A DNA stretch of 64,000 nucleotides from Salminus brasiliensis (GCF_030463535.1 NC_132881.1:7742526-7806525); one strand, 5' to 3'. Shown: positions 36,644-49,430, numbered from the stretch's first letter. The notes: generated by a model not told the origin, from the letters alone. Numbers and translations: made by a program.

Positions 36644-36649
36644 TTTATT
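36644..36649 (-). terminator. Poly(A) signal of the cofilin-like gene
   Basis: AATAAA on the minus strand (TTTATT on plus), about 435 nt after the stop codon. It leaves about 1.9 kb between this end and the RRBP1 poly(A) signal, so the two convergent transcripts need not overlap. Confidence 0.45.
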
Positions 36650-37084
36650 GAGAACACAACCATCAACAAACCACTATGGTAAGAAAAGCTGTTTTTAGAA
36701 TAGAAAATGTTTCTGACACAACTTCACAAGCATATCAGAAAACTCTAGAGGTTTAAAACATTCAGACTGAGAGAAGTGCCCGATTTGAATTTTATGCAAG
36801 AAAAATAGGGGAAATTTGTGATATGTTTCTGGTCGGATCAAAATGTAAAGGCTAGGGTGATCCAGGGAATAGAGGTGTAAAGGAGGCTTCCTGAGTAATG
36901 GTACATTTCTGATGAGAAAAAATACTTGAGAAATTATGATAAAGATGTGTTCAGTATACTGTAGCATACATGCACACATACAACTGTATCTGAGGAGCCA
37001 TTATATTAGCAAAATAGTTGCATCTGTAAAGACAGTCCAATTGGAGGTGAAGAGGAATTTGGTGTTATTGGTCAGTCTCTGGAT

Positions 37085-40000
37085 TTAGAGACGTCTTCCC
37101 TCTAAAGACTTCACTAAGGCCCTTCCGCCCAGCTTGTCCACTAACGCTGTTAATTCTTTGTCGGCTGGGTCGTTCACTTGCCACTCAAACTTCAGACCTG
37201 CAAAATGCCAGATAATTTCATCAGGTTCATCAACAATAAATGCACTGAAAAAAATGAACTCAAGCTGTGGAAAGAAAACACCATCATAACCAACCTGGGA
37301 GCTTGGACCTTAGAGCGCCCTTTGAACTGGCGTAGACCATTTTACTTTTCAGGGGTGCATCTTCAGGAGCCCTTCACAATCAGTTGATAAACAAATCAGT
37401 AAACAATGAGTGGGGGGAGGGCAAAGAAAAACATGTCATGCCTTTAATAACTGCCAACTGCAAGTCTTGACATGATTATGATCTTGGGATGACAATCACA
37501 GAGTAACGGAAAACAAGGATTTCCATAATGCCCTTTCTAAGAAACAACTGCCACATAACGCTTTCTTTTTAAAAAGAACTTGTAGTTGGACATGACAGAA
37601 CACGTATATGCAAAACTGGCCCAGCAAAAGAAAAAAAAGGCTAGTGAAGGTAGTCAGCATGGCTAAACGTTGTCATTTTGAGAATATTATACATTTTCAT
37701 TTACATTTAAGGCATTTAGAAGACGCTCTTATCCAGAGCGACTTACAAAAGTGCTTTGTTATTTACCCAAGGATAACCTCAGCTAGTTTGAATAGGCTAA
37801 AAATTCATAAATACCTCTATACAATTTGTTCTATATATTGCTTATAACATTTGTTCTATATATTTCTCCCATAGTTTGTCATTTTATTGAGAGAAATTCT
37901 CATTTTTCTTTTATCAAATAATTTAAATAAGCAAAACTAAGCAAAATTCTATATCCTTAAACAAGCTTATTATGTGCTATCTAGTTAAAATGTTTTCTAG
38001 TTAAAATATATAAGTATAAATCATTTTCACATTGTAAATATAGACTTTTTACCATTTGCCATAACTCTCAATATAACTTCAATATAACTTCTTATCTTGA
38101 CTTGAATAAAATCTCAATATCTTAGTCATTCAGAACAACGCTCTTCAGTCAGTGAACTACTCTATGGATCAGAATCTGATATACATTCAGTTTATACAGC
38201 AGTTCATGTTCTTTTGCAATGTAGGCAAAAAAAGTGTAAATGGTTATGTACCACATGATGAAGACTAGGTCCTCCTTCAGACTCTCCTTGGTCTCGTAGG
38301 TGCAGTCATACAGGGCGTAGCGGCAGTCTTTTTCAGGCAGCATGCTCACTACCTTCTTGAAGATGTTGTCTTCATTCTCAATGTCCTTGATCTTCAGTGA
38401 GGACCCGTGGTCCACGATGATGCTCTTCTGGTCTTCGCTCATGCGCATGATCACTAGCTTAAACCTTTCTTTTTCCTCGCTTCCTTGATAGCGCACTCTG
38501 ATTTTTTCATAGAAGCTGACCACCTCATCGCTTATGGCTACGCCAGAGGCCTGGAGTTGAAAGAGAGATGGTCATGTTAGAATTTGCCAAAATTGAATTG
38601 TTTTAATAATCGCCTTATATTGACGTTCCATTTTAAAAGAGGGAGGAAACCTCACTAGGGTTAGGGTTAAAATCATAGGGGCTAAAAAAGTTCTTTGGTG
38701 CAATGCCAGTGGAAGGTTTGATAAAGATCCTCTGTAATAAAGATTTGTGAGTGGAAGAAACCGTTTGAAAAGTTGAAGATCTCCACATAATTTAATGCAA
38801 ATGATCTGTACCAAAGAAAGGTGCTTTTAGATCACAAGCCCAAGAACTATTTTGCAACTATTTAAACCTAAAAGTGTGAAACTAAGATGCCCCCTCTTCT
38901 TCTAGAAATTAAAATCTGCTACTTCTGGTAATAGAATACTTTTTTGAATACTGCTCTTTGATACTGAAGCAACTTTGTAAGGCTTAATATCCTTCCCAGA
39001 TTGTAAACCTCCAAAATGAATGGTGTCACAAGTGGAACCTGCCTGTTCAGTGCATGCAAAAGCTATACCAGATATGTAAAACACAAAGTGAAAAATAGAT
39101 ACTGTGCCAGGTTCTTAAAAGTTAAAAGTATGTAGCCAAACAAAATATAGTTGAATGATGGTTTAAACAAGCCTTTTGCTTTTTTGTGCCATGTGATGCA
39201 GAAACTAATGGGCGGTAGTCCTCACAAAAGGATAAACCGGCACATCTGTGGACACTTTCATTTTCACTGATATCACACTGATAAAAAATGCTATTGAAAT
39301 ACAAGAGCTTGGGAACTGATTGTGAAAAGATGCATTAAGAAGGAAACAAATCTCAGGACTTTTGAGATCTGTAACGAATTCTACTAAAGTAGTTTTAATT
39401 ATTGGAAATGTAATTTACAAATACTCACTTACAATAATACTCACATAAAGCCATTCATGTGCTGTAAGTTACCAATATGATGGATTATTGTTTTTTGTAA
39501 AAACAAATCATGAAAACCTTTAAAATCAGTTCTTTGATATTAGAAGCTAGATATTAGATATTAGAAGCTACATTGTTTCACCCTTTCCTTTCAAGAAACC
39601 TTAAAAGGTACAGTTCTAGCTTGAGTTACAAATAAACTCAACTGTATGTCATAGTTGATGCTTAAAAATCCTAAAGTTCATATAGACTTAAATAGACAAG
39701 AGCCAATAACATCTCCACAACATTCAGTCTACAACGTGACTACAGGAGCCCCAAGTATCAAAGAAGTATAGCCCTGTTTGGGACTGGACCAAGTGGAAAA
39801 CAGTAGGCTATATAAGATTCACAGCATCATGTGTCCAAGTGTGGCCTAGTTTGGGTTGTCTGTCTTTAAATATTGTAAACAATGAGTAGAAATGTGTTGT
39901 TTAATATATATAAATATGTGTGTGTGTGTGTGTCCGTTTAGCATAATGCTCCTCAGTTTCACTCACAGTTTCTACTTCACTCACATTCCTTTCTACTGAA

Positions 40001-40302
40001 AACAAGTCGACACTGGTAGGCACACCTTAACAAGTCCAGGTAACGTTACCCCCTGCTTTAGGAACCAGTCAAGAAGGCATTTCATGCCTTATTATTCCAT
40101 AATTCAAATATGATTAATCAGGAAAACACTGGAAAATGTGCTGCTTTAGTTTGCTAAGCTGTTTTTCCATTTAATTACAGTCAGGCTTCACACACCCAGC
40201 TTTAGCCCAATGGATGGGCTGCAGTTTTTACCACGCAGCATCTGAAGCACAACAAAACAAATCAACAACTAAAAGAACTCTAAAAGCTAGATTACTTACC
40301 AT
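37085..40302 (-). CDS. ADF/cofilin-family actin-depolymerising protein (destrin/cofilin-like), complete
   Basis: Binds and severs actin filaments in the cytoplasm. Four coding exons on the minus strand: 40302-40300 (ATG only, then GTAAGT), 38550-38252, 37371-37295, 37197-37085 (stop TAA at 37087-37085), giving 163 aa. A first coding exon with only the start codon, and a 77-nt third exon, are typical of this family. The protein begins MASGVAISDEVVSFYEKI, so Ser3, the LIM-kinase regulatory site, is present. It contains MLPEKDCRYALYD, KEDLVFIMWAPEDAPLKSK, MVYASSKGAL and ends KLGGRALVKSLEGRRL. The basic KKRKK nuclear-localisation motif of destrin and cofilin is replaced by EEKERFKLVIMRMS. Position tail-to-tail with RRBP1 matches human DSTN, but the divergence fits a fish cofilin-1-like paralogue (cfl1l type) as well, so I give no symbol. 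Confidence 0.93.
37690..37760. repeat. Short dispersed teleost repeat
   Basis: GGCATTTAGAAGACGCTCTT and ATCCAGAGCGACTTACAAAA is a very common fish interspersed motif. It lies in the cofilin-like gene's intron 2. Confidence 0.55.
39915..39932. repeat. (GT)n microsatellite
   Basis: About nine GT units in intron 1 of the cofilin-like gene. The rest of that intron (38551-40299) shows no recognised element. Confidence 0.85.
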
Positions 40303-40544
40303 GTTTTCACGCTTCTTCTGTCAGAGGGAAGGGGGAAGAAAGAGTTGCAGCCTTGGGTGGAAGAGAGGGGATAGAGAGAAGATAAGTTGAAGGCAAAGAC
40401 TGGCAAAGACTTGAACACACCTCCTTTCGACCTCTCACAGCGTTTCAGCCCTCGCCAAAAATTGCCTGAGGATAAGTTTATGTTTCTGAGGCCTTAGAAT
40501 GCTTTTAATATCCTAAATGAACGTTAATCTTTCTGCCTTGCTTA

Positions 40545-40670
40545 TTATATACAGCGTTTGTGAGAAGATAAGAGCTTAACCTAATGCAACTTAGTTGTTT
40601 GCAGGTAATAATATTTCAGGTAACTAAGAGCCAATAAGAGACAGCGACAGACAACACCTCCCATATATGG
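40545..40670 (-). promoter_or_regulatory. TATA box and SRF-type CArG box of the cofilin-like gene
   Basis: On the minus strand TATATAA lies at 40551-40545, about 245 nt before the start codon. A perfect CArG box CCATATATGG is at 40661-40670, roughly 110 nt further upstream, and a CCAAT is at 40631-40635 on the plus strand. SRF/MRTF control of actin-cytoskeleton genes is established, so this layout suits the gene. The start site near 40515 is inferred. Confidence 0.5.
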
Positions 40671-41499
40671 AAACCCGAACACAGGCAGGGTTTTTAGGAG
40701 AAACTCTGAAACATCCTTATTAGGCAAGAGGGCTACAAATAAGGGTGTCATGTAGGTGAAGTGGGAGTATGAACATATGCAAAATAGTCATGACTTAGAC
40801 ATAATTGAGATTTTTGAAGGACAACAACGGCAGGTGCATTATGAAATTCTCATTCTACGTTAATATGCAATCCCCCCTATAACCCTCAACCCTATAATAA
40901 TCTCAATATAGGGTTGAGTTCTGTATGTTGTTGATTGTTGTTTGGGTGTATTTTGCAACCTCATTTCCTTATCCGAGTTTTACCATAGGCTCCTAATACA
41001 TTTGCCTGTTGTACTTTATGTACGTCAAACGTTTTTACATTGAGCTGCATATAAGATGGGTCCTCACGTTTAAGGTGTGGAATGTGCACTGGAGCATGCC
41101 GGGACAGGTCTTCTTCTTTGGCTGAAAGAATGCACGCTTGTGCGTTCTTAGTAATGTGTCCCGAGGTGAAGGTGGGAGGTGGGATCATTCATTCTCTTCC
41201 AAAAAAAAAAGAAAGAAAAAAGAATACACCAGTAATGACTGATCTATTAAATGAAAGGCCTTCAGCGGACCTGGCCATCACAGTAGAGACACTCCCATAC
41301 TTCATGTTCTTCAATTGTGCACAGTGTTGTACATTATAATAATAAATTAGTCTAGTATTTTCTAGTGTAACAATTATTATGTTGAATTATTAGGATGATT
41401 AAGATCTTTAATGCCATCGGTTGTCTTTTACAATACCGTTCTTCTCAGAAATACTGTAAAATGAATAGATGGATGGACACTCATTAAGCAATTTGTTAT

Positions 41500-41965
41500 G
41501 ACGACTTTACCAATACGAGGTAATGCCTCATGTTGCCCTCAAAACAGCCTTAATTCTTTATGACATGGATTCTACATGATGTTGGAAACATTCCCTTCAG
41601 ATTCTGGTCCATATTGGCATGGTTGCATCCCGCAGTTCCTGCACAACTTTCTTACTGTGAGTCTACCACGCCCAAAAGATGTTCAGATGAATCCAGATCC
41701 AGTGACTGGGAAAGACACCGAAGAACACTGAACTTTCAGAAAATTAGAAAATGGTCGCGAAGAGAATTATGCAGCAATATTACACCAACCTACATTTTTC
41801 CTGTTTTCAAATGTCTATTTTTGAAAGCATGTGCTTACTGTAGCCTCAGCTGTATCTTCTTGGCTGAAACTGATGTGGACTTCTGCTGTTGTAGCCCCTC
41901 TACCTCAAGGTTTCATGTTTCAAGGTTTTCATTTAATCGGAGATGCTGATCTCAGAACTCCAAAA
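41500..41965 (-). pseudogene. Tc1-like transposase relic (third lineage), copy 1
   Basis: Plus-strand blocks TTGCCCTCAAAACAGCCTTA, GACATGGATTCTACATGATG, GATCCAGTGACTGGGAAAGA and CTCAGCTGTATCTTCTTGGC match the copy at 50445-51065. They read on the minus strand as DDE and C-terminal transposase parts. A large internal deletion and stops make it dead. Confidence 0.7.
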
Positions 41966-43604
41966 ATGTTGCCAGTCAGTTCATGAATTAATATGTTGGT
42001 GAGAAGGACACAGTACAAACACGGGTTTGGTTGCTGTCTTCTCCAGGCCCTGTATGGACTTGTTTAGTTGTACCAGCCGCTCAGCCAGTTAGCATTAGAT
42101 ATTGAATACCAACTATATATATATTGTTAAGGGAAACCTTATTACTTTATGTGTGTGAATGTATTGTGTAACCAATTTCTGCTCTTCTTATATGCAGTAT
42201 ACAGGACTATGGCACATGCATAGAACACGATGTACTCTGTGAATATTCATAAAACCTTAAGTTAGGAGAGGTTAATCCTGGTGTGCTGGTTGCTCAGTTT
42301 ATGCCATTATTTGGTAGCATTAGTCTGTGTGAGTGTTCCTAATGTGTGCATGTGCACATATTAGGGCCCATAAGTGCAGAATATACGTATGAAGTCTGTT
42401 GTACCACAATGTGGTGGGGAGTACATGTTTCTGTGTACCAGGCAACCGGCGACAGGAACTGAAACTGGCTGTGGCTGTCTCAGCTTCTTCATTTCCCATG
42501 TATATGAGAAAGTCATGCTTACTTGTTGGCAGCGACTATATTCTGTTGCTCGAATAAAGTTATAACTCACTGCAATACAAGACAGGGGTGTGTTGTTTCT
42601 CAACTTCCACCACAATATATATATTGTACTTCCTTGAGAAGAAGTATGGAAATGAGCCAAAACACATTGAAAAAGTGATAATAAAGTGATCACTTACACA
42701 AATAAAAGTTAATCAGATATTTCACCAAGCTGTTCCTCTGAAGAACCATCTACTAGTGTTTTTCCATTCATACGAAGAACCATTTACCAGGCAAAGAACC
42801 AATAGTTGCCACTGTTACACTTGAACCCCACAAAGAAAGAATTGATCACTTTCAGCTTTTATGCAGAGCTAGAATGTCTTTATCAGTTGAATGATAGCTA
42901 GCTATTTTTGAGTAGCGAAATGACTGATTAATACTACCAGGCCACAATTATTCAACTCCGAGCCATATATAGCTAATATTGCTGATTATAAAACCAGCTT
43001 GTCTGTTTCACCTGATGTTTGGTTAAAACATGACTAACCCATTGGGTACTCAGTGACCCCTAGTCTGTTTATATAGCCAGCTAGCTAGACAACACCATGG
43101 CTGGGACATAACGTAATCAGAATACAAAAAAACATTATGTAACAGCGCCCCCTGTGGAGAACCCTAAACTTGCAGGTGCAATCCCAGCATAGTGTGTACT
43201 GAAACTCGATGAAAAGGAAAAAAATAAAATGTCCAATGTACATTCAGGTCCTCCAGCAGTAAGTATTCTCTCACTCACTCGAATTTAAAGAAACATTTGA
43301 AGGTAAGAAAATCATTGAATCCAAGTAGCTGCGCTACACTAATAACAGAGGTACTAAAACAGATATACTGTATAACTCACATCTGCTCCTATGCATGCAT
43401 TATGTTTCTGTATACAGATGCCCAGCTGTACCGGGGGTAGCGCACAGATATGGTCAGCAGAGGGCAGAGTCAGGCGATGTTGAAGGATAACACAGGCTGC
43501 AGGATGCACAGATCTGAAGCATAGAGGTCAGGTAGTCTTTTCAGTGAGAGATGTAATTATGGGCTGCCAGTCCGTACTTATTTCAACATGTATGCACCAA
43601 GAAA

Positions 43605-43888
43605 ACAATGATTATTTCAAGTGCAGTTTGAGCAGTAAATTCCTTAAATGCCACCCCTGTAGGCTCACGACAGCGTCATCATGGCTCAGCCACAGGTTCC
43701 TGGAAAAAGACACGCTCTGAAAAATAAAGGTTGGTCAATTGGCTCTTTGAGTGTATCGAATATGGTGGTGTTGAACGTACAAGCTACTGACTACTGAAAC
43801 CTGTGGCTGAGTCATGATGAATCTGTTGTGAGCTTGCAGGGGTGGCATTTGAGGAATTTACAGCCCTTGCACTTGAAATAATGATTGT
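43605..43888. repeat. Large inverted repeat, arms about 92 bp
   Basis: Left arm 43605-43698 and right arm 43798-43888 are reverse complements with roughly 85-90% match by eye. ATTATTTCAAGTGCA against TGCACTTGAAATAAT and AAATGCCACCCCTG against CAGGGGTGGCATTT are exact. A 99-bp spacer separates them. No ORF. Lies in the cofilin-like/calpain intergenic region. Confidence 0.85.
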
Positions 43889-45279
43889 ATGGCATGGTGG
43901 AGTATATAGAACATTTTAGAGAAGTATTTAGATATAAAGATCTCATTCCATAAACTTTCAAATTAGAGTTTTCTAGTTACAGAACAGACTGATATATAAT
44001 AATGACATTAAATGGTCTATATATTCCATATTTTTGTTTTTTAACACCTTTTCTTAACCCTGTTGAAGGATAAATACTTAAAGTCAGGGAATACAGGCAT
44101 GTTGACTGAACGCAGGCTTAATGGAAGTGAGAAAACTTGCCCTGGAGAACTACATCAAGCAAGGAGCAGGAGGAGAAAAGCAAGGCTATTCTAAATATGG
44201 TAAATATGCTAAATGCTAGTGCATGGCAGATCCCGTAGAAAAAAACAACAAGCCTGGAAAAAAAGGCTAGACCACAGGGTGGTACTATAGGCAATAAAGG
44301 GAAAATAGCCTGGCAACGACTGGGATAACAAACAAAGAGTGCTGAAGGACGTGACCCACCCAGTTCACCCAAATAACAAAAAAAATACATGGAAGGAAAG
44401 AGAGCAAAAAAAAAAAGACAAGCAGTACGCACTACTGGGCAGTCAATGATCCAACTGATCCAGGCATAATGCTGTAATGGGAGTAGCCATTGTCACCAAA
44501 GGCTATGTCGTGGTTCTACCACCCTGGCCACTGGGCGTGCCATTTCCCTAAGCTGCAACCCATTTCAGTTGTGATCCAGTGACACACCCTAAAACCTTTA
44601 GGAACAGCAGGAGGCAGTGTAGCATCATGTGTCAGCATGGGGTAGGAGGAGTAGGATCAGTACCTGAGTCCTGGGTTATACTGTATGAGTGCCTGGGGCT
44701 GGATCAGGAGCAGTGACTGAGGCAGAACATGCCAAATCCATGCTTGAGATCAGCAGATGATGTGTTCACACTTTAGTCAAAGGCAGAGTTGAGAAAGAGC
44801 AATGCTGGGAGCTGATGGCACTGTTGGGGAGAAAGCATATAGAACAGTGGTGGACTGTAAATGTGCTTCAAATGGTTCTACAAGCCATAATCGAGATTTA
44901 TGACCTTAAAATAACCTTAATTATTGGTAAACAAAAACACTCACACATCTCTGTAAACATGATGTCCATAAAGAACCATTTAAAGAGACTAGGTAGGAGA
45001 TAGGAGTTTATAAGACCGATTTGCACACAGTGGGTCTGCACCTTGAGGAGAGTGGTGTGCTGATGGATGGTAAAACAAGCTCAGTTCCATTAGTCGTTAT
45101 ATACAGCCCTAATGTGGGATATCATGCCCTTTTGTTTTGGGGTAAAGACACTCCTATTAACACCTGTCAGGCAGATGACAGTCATTAAGACAGACCCTGT
45201 TCCACACTAATTACCAGTTTTTAACCAAAGGTATTTCTGTATATTTTAGTTTAACCATGTAGGCCAGTATTTGCACAAA

Positions 45280-45749
45280 CACTATATGTCCAAATGTTTG
45301 TGGACACCCCTTCTAATAAATACATTGAGCTACTTTAAGTCTGTGTCACACATTGCTGACACATATGTGCAGATGCACACACACACACAGCTTGTCTACT
45401 CCCAGTCCCAGGCATGGGCTAGAGAGCTGTAAAGAAACCCCAGCACTGAACTGTGGAGCAGTGGAACTGTGTTCTCTGGAATGATGTTGGATGCTCCATC
45501 CAGTACCTTTGGGATAGTTTGAATACTGAGGGTTGGGGCTGAGGTGGAATGGTGCTCATCCAGCCTCCTGACCTCATCAACGCTCTTGATGCTGAATGCT
45601 ATTATCCAAAACTGAGTAGAAAGCTTTTTCTGGACAGTAAAGACAGTTACTCCAACAATATCAGGATAAACTCTTTTTAATACCTTTGTTTTTTGGGGGA
45701 AAAAAACAATGAATGAGCAGATGTCCCAATACTTTTGTCCATATAGTGT
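45280..45749 (-). mobile_element. Tc1-type MITE, full-length copy D
   Basis: Both ends are present: CACTATATGTCCAAATGTTT at 45280 and the inverse AATACTTTTGTCCATATAGT ending at 45748. At about 470 bp it appears to be the most complete copy here. Noncoding. Confidence 0.8.
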
Positions 45750-46179
45750 GGCTGCCCATTTTGGTGTTTGTGAGTGTTTGTGATTGTGCTTAATTGCTTC
45801 ATAAGTGCAATTATAGGGAGTTTCCAGTATGCAGTCTTGATCCTAGGTCTTTGGTTATTTTTGGACCTTGGTTGGACAAAATTGGGTTGTGCCAATGAAG
45901 GCCTTAAATAAGTAAGCTGATAAGTAAGCCAATTACTAGCAGGCCTAGTGAGCCAAGTAAGAATTCTTGATCCTGATCAATCACAAACACTCTTCAGGAT
46001 GTGATTGGTCAGTGTCTGCTGTCCTGTATAATACACTGCACTATATATGTTGTGATCTATACATGGTAAAAATGTATGACATGTACGAATCCATGATTGT
46101 TTTCAAATTAGGTTAATGTTGGTCTTAAGGGCACAAAATAGGCATGTGAGTTTTTATTATGTATATTACTCTTCTAAAA

Positions 46180-46520
46180 ATTAAAGTTGTTCTATTTTAA
46201 TTCTGGCGTTACATGTCCCTCCAAACACAAAGATCTTGTACTCACTGAGCTGTGAGTTATCCTGGGAGTTTATAGTAAGCCTGGCCCCAGCTGAGCGATG
46301 CAGTCTGGATGGGCTAGAACACATCAAGAAATTGGAATGATCTGCTTGAGCTAGGCCACCAGGAGCTTTAAATGTCATAAGCAAGAACTCGTAGTCAATG
46401 CGGATCTTAACGAGAAGCCAGTGTAAACTCAACAAGACTGGAGTAATATGCTCAGAACTTTTCTGCTGAGCACCCAGTGAGCCTATTTGGACTGACTGCA
46501 GAGCAGTAGTCTAATGTAGA
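46180..46520 (-). pseudogene. LINE reverse-transcriptase C-terminal relic
   Basis: The minus strand reads SLHWLLVKIRIDYEFLLMTF followed by KAPGGLAQADH and PSRLHRSAGARLTI, the LHWLPV..RIDYK.LLLTFKAL...A block downstream of RT in fish LINEs. The rest of the element is missing. Confidence 0.7.
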
Positions 46521-47929
46521 AGTTATGAAACTGTAAGCTAATTTCTCTGCATAAACATTGTAGGCTTATTATGTGCCTCATTTATAGGGTTTCCAAGTGA
46601 ATAAATAAGAAGCTAGCACCCAGGTTTACTCTAAGGTGCAGATGTTTATGGGACAGGGCAGTGACCCCAAACACACACCATAGGTGTTTGTAAATGGATA
46701 AAGCAGACTAACATTAAGCTTTTGGAATGGCCTATCAACCCTATAATGAACTTTGCCTAAAGTCAGGTTTGTGACAGGAAACCAACCAATTTAGTTGAAC
46801 TTAATTGAATCTGCCAAAAATCTGCCACAAACTTGTTGATGGCTACCATGGGTTTTGGTCAAGGTCCACCCTGCTAAGGAACATTAAACCAAATATTAGG
46901 TGTGCTGTATGTATGTTTCTGACCCTGTATTAATTTAGAAAAAAAAAACAATAATTAAATGTTTGTTTTCTATTAAAAAGACATGAATAGAGATATAACA
47001 TGACAAGAGGGCAAAATGTACAGACTTGGCCGAGGCTGTTTGGTGAATTAACTATAGTTACATTAGTAAAGGCTCTTCAGTAGCTGGGAATTAAATGAAA
47101 AGTAATGCAGTCATCAAACTATAAAGAAAAGAAGGATTATAACACAACATGGAGCATTTTGTGACACTCAAATGACCCTGTTTATATGTAAGCAGCTGAG
47201 GGACAACCAGCTTCTCTAGAAAGGCTTGGCAATACAGGTGAGTATGACGTTGTAATAGGGGAAGTGTTTGGAGTAACTGGCCACAGTACGTCCCACTTGC
47301 ATTACCCTTCTGTTCTGGTCCATTGTAGACGCCTCGTAGATATTCAACTAACATTGAGCTTACTGCCTTTTAAATGCCACTGAACTCTAAGCTGAATGTA
47401 AATGATTGTATATTGAATGTATTCCTACATCTAACCCTAACCTTACCATTACCCTTTTATGTTTAGGTGTAGATTTAAGGTTTAGGTCACGTATTCACTT
47501 AATAAACACTTTAAGAGGAGCGTGCAGTGCTTGAAGTCTGAATCTAGGCTAAGAATTTGCTAAGAGTAATTTGGAGTGATCTCCAAACGTCTACAGGTTG
47601 AACAAGCTGTCTGAGGAGTGTCTCATAATATAATAGCAGGAAATTGTTATTATAAATAATATGGTTGTAATGGCTGTAATAGCATGACATGGTTGCAAGA
47701 CATGAGACATTGTGTAGTGATGGATTTGACTTGACATGTACAGTGCCAAACCAATCAGACTTGATTAAAGCACACATTCCAGAGTTTAATTTAAGGGTCA
47801 TTTAATTTTAATTTAAGTCATTTCAGGACTTTATGAATAATCAAGTGTATTCCATTGCTTTATTAGTGCAGGCATGAGATACTTAGGTTTGTAATAGTCG
47901 TTGTTTGACATGCGGAGAAGAGCCGTCCC
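46521..47929. other. Intergenic stretch without recognised feature
   Basis: No gene, RNA or classifiable repeat seen; AT-rich with poly-A runs near 46940. Confidence 0.4.
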
Positions 47930-48640
47930 AATGAAAGTTAAAGAAGCTCTAATGAGGCTGAAAAACCATTGAGTTAAACCATTAGAGAGATCTGTCCAAC
48001 CTTGGGATTACAACGTCCACTGTGTGGAATATCAGTAAGTAGGATGAACGAAAGGACCGGAAGGTAAAGAGAAGTCCTCACTTGTCTGCTCGACAGATCA
48101 GAAACAGCCTTCAGGAGGTGGGTGTGTGATTATCAGAGACTACTATCTACAGAAGACCAGAACTGAAATACAGAGGCCACAAGGTGCAAACCGCTAATAC
48201 CACAATGGCCAGGTCACAGTTAGCAGAGAAAGGACTTAAAGGAGCTGCAGAATTCTGGAAAAGAAGGTCTTGTGGATGGATACGGCCAAGATTAACCTGT
48301 CTCAGAGTGATGGTAAGAGTAAAGTGTGGAGAGGAAAAGGAACTGCCCACACGATCCAAAGCACACCACCTCATCTGCGAAACATGTCAAGGCTTGGGAA
48401 AGTATGGTTGCCATAGATAGTGGTACACTTATCTTCACTGGTGATGGGACTGCTGACGGCAGCAGCACAATGGATTCTGAGACACACAGGATCCTATCTG
48501 CTCAAGTTCCAGTGATTCAAATCCAACTGAGCATGCGTTCCACTTGCTGAAGAGACAAAACTCAAAGGGCACAAAGGCCCGAAACAAGCAAGAGCTGAAG
48601 ATGGCTGCATTGGAGGCTTGCATCATCATGATGGTCATGC
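47930..48640 (+). pseudogene. Tc1-like transposase relic (fourth lineage)
   Basis: Plus-strand readings in three frames give DTAKINLSQSDGKSKVWRGK, CPHDPKHTTSSAKHV, IDSGTLIFTGDGTADGSSTM, RILSAQVPV and NSKGTKARNKQELKMAALEA. These correspond in order to the DDE domain and C-terminus. Frameshifts and stops interrupt it; CTAATTCCATT-type ends were not located. Confidence 0.8.
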
Positions 48641-48780
48641 TGGTCAACCATGCTGATTGGTCATGGCTTTTAGACCAGATTAAACATCAAACTCAACATA
48701 AAACAGACCTTATGCTGGTCAAGAGCTAAGCTGGTAAGCATCTTAAACCAGTTTGACCATCTTGATCTTGCCAGGCTATT
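48640..48780. repeat. GCTGGTCAA-rich palindromic repeat
   Basis: ATGCTGGTCAACCATGCTGA, TATGCTGGTCAAGAGCTAAG and TTAAACCAGTTTGACCATCT are inverted and direct versions of one motif, as in small foldback elements. Confidence 0.45.
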
Positions 48781-48819
48781 TTTTTTATTATTTTTTTGAC
48801 TTCAGGACTAACTCTGTCT

Positions 48820-49430
48820 CTTTACCTTCTCCAAGTAAATGCTCACCCGCTGAGGTCCCCTCTACCAGCGTCAGACCAGCTGCCTCCTACCAGTACAACC
48901 AGCAGGCCTTCCACCCCCACCACCACCCATGCCAGACCAGCTGCACACCCTCCTACCACTGCTACCTGTCTAATGACCATGTTAAACCCTAAATGGACTC
49001 TTAACTCTCTGCCACTATTAATAATATCACCACTATTAACTATTATACTCTCATTACTCTGACCATCACTGCCATGACTATATTCAGTTCTACCACACCA
49101 TGATTATTATATTATGATTATGATCAGAGCAGTTCAACAGTATAAACGGTTTGGTCATTTTTATCAATAATTAATAAACAGTTCTAATCAGAGGAGGACG
49201 GGTCAGGTCCCCCTTGTGAGTCTTGGTTCCTCCCAAGGTTTCTTCCTCCAGCTCTGAGGGAGGTTCTCCTTGCCCCTGTCGCTGCTGCCTTGCTCACTGG
49301 GGGTCTTGGATCCTTCATGTCTTCTTATTTTATTATTTTTTCTCTGTCTTTTACTAATTACTAATTATGTAAAAGAGCTGCTTCGTGACAACAACAGTTG
49401 TAAAAAGCTATTCTAATACATTTGACTTTG
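48820..49430 (+). repeat. Dispersed fish retroelement-like repeat, copy 1
   Basis: Core GAGTCTTGGTTCCTCCCAAG and GTTTCTTCCTCCAGCTCTGA near 49217-49260 recurs at 52690 (+) and 56884 (-). A Pro/Thr-rich reading upstream (48840-48960) is not a gene: it has no start context or homologue I know. Confidence 0.5.

Noticed and set aside
44118-44432. 104-aa hydrophobic frame on the minus strand
   Set aside because: Composition-driven, no recognisable family, no promoter or splice support in repeat-rich intergenic DNA.
48796-49062. Pro/Thr-rich small protein
   Set aside because: Lies inside a dispersed fish repeat and shows no conserved family.
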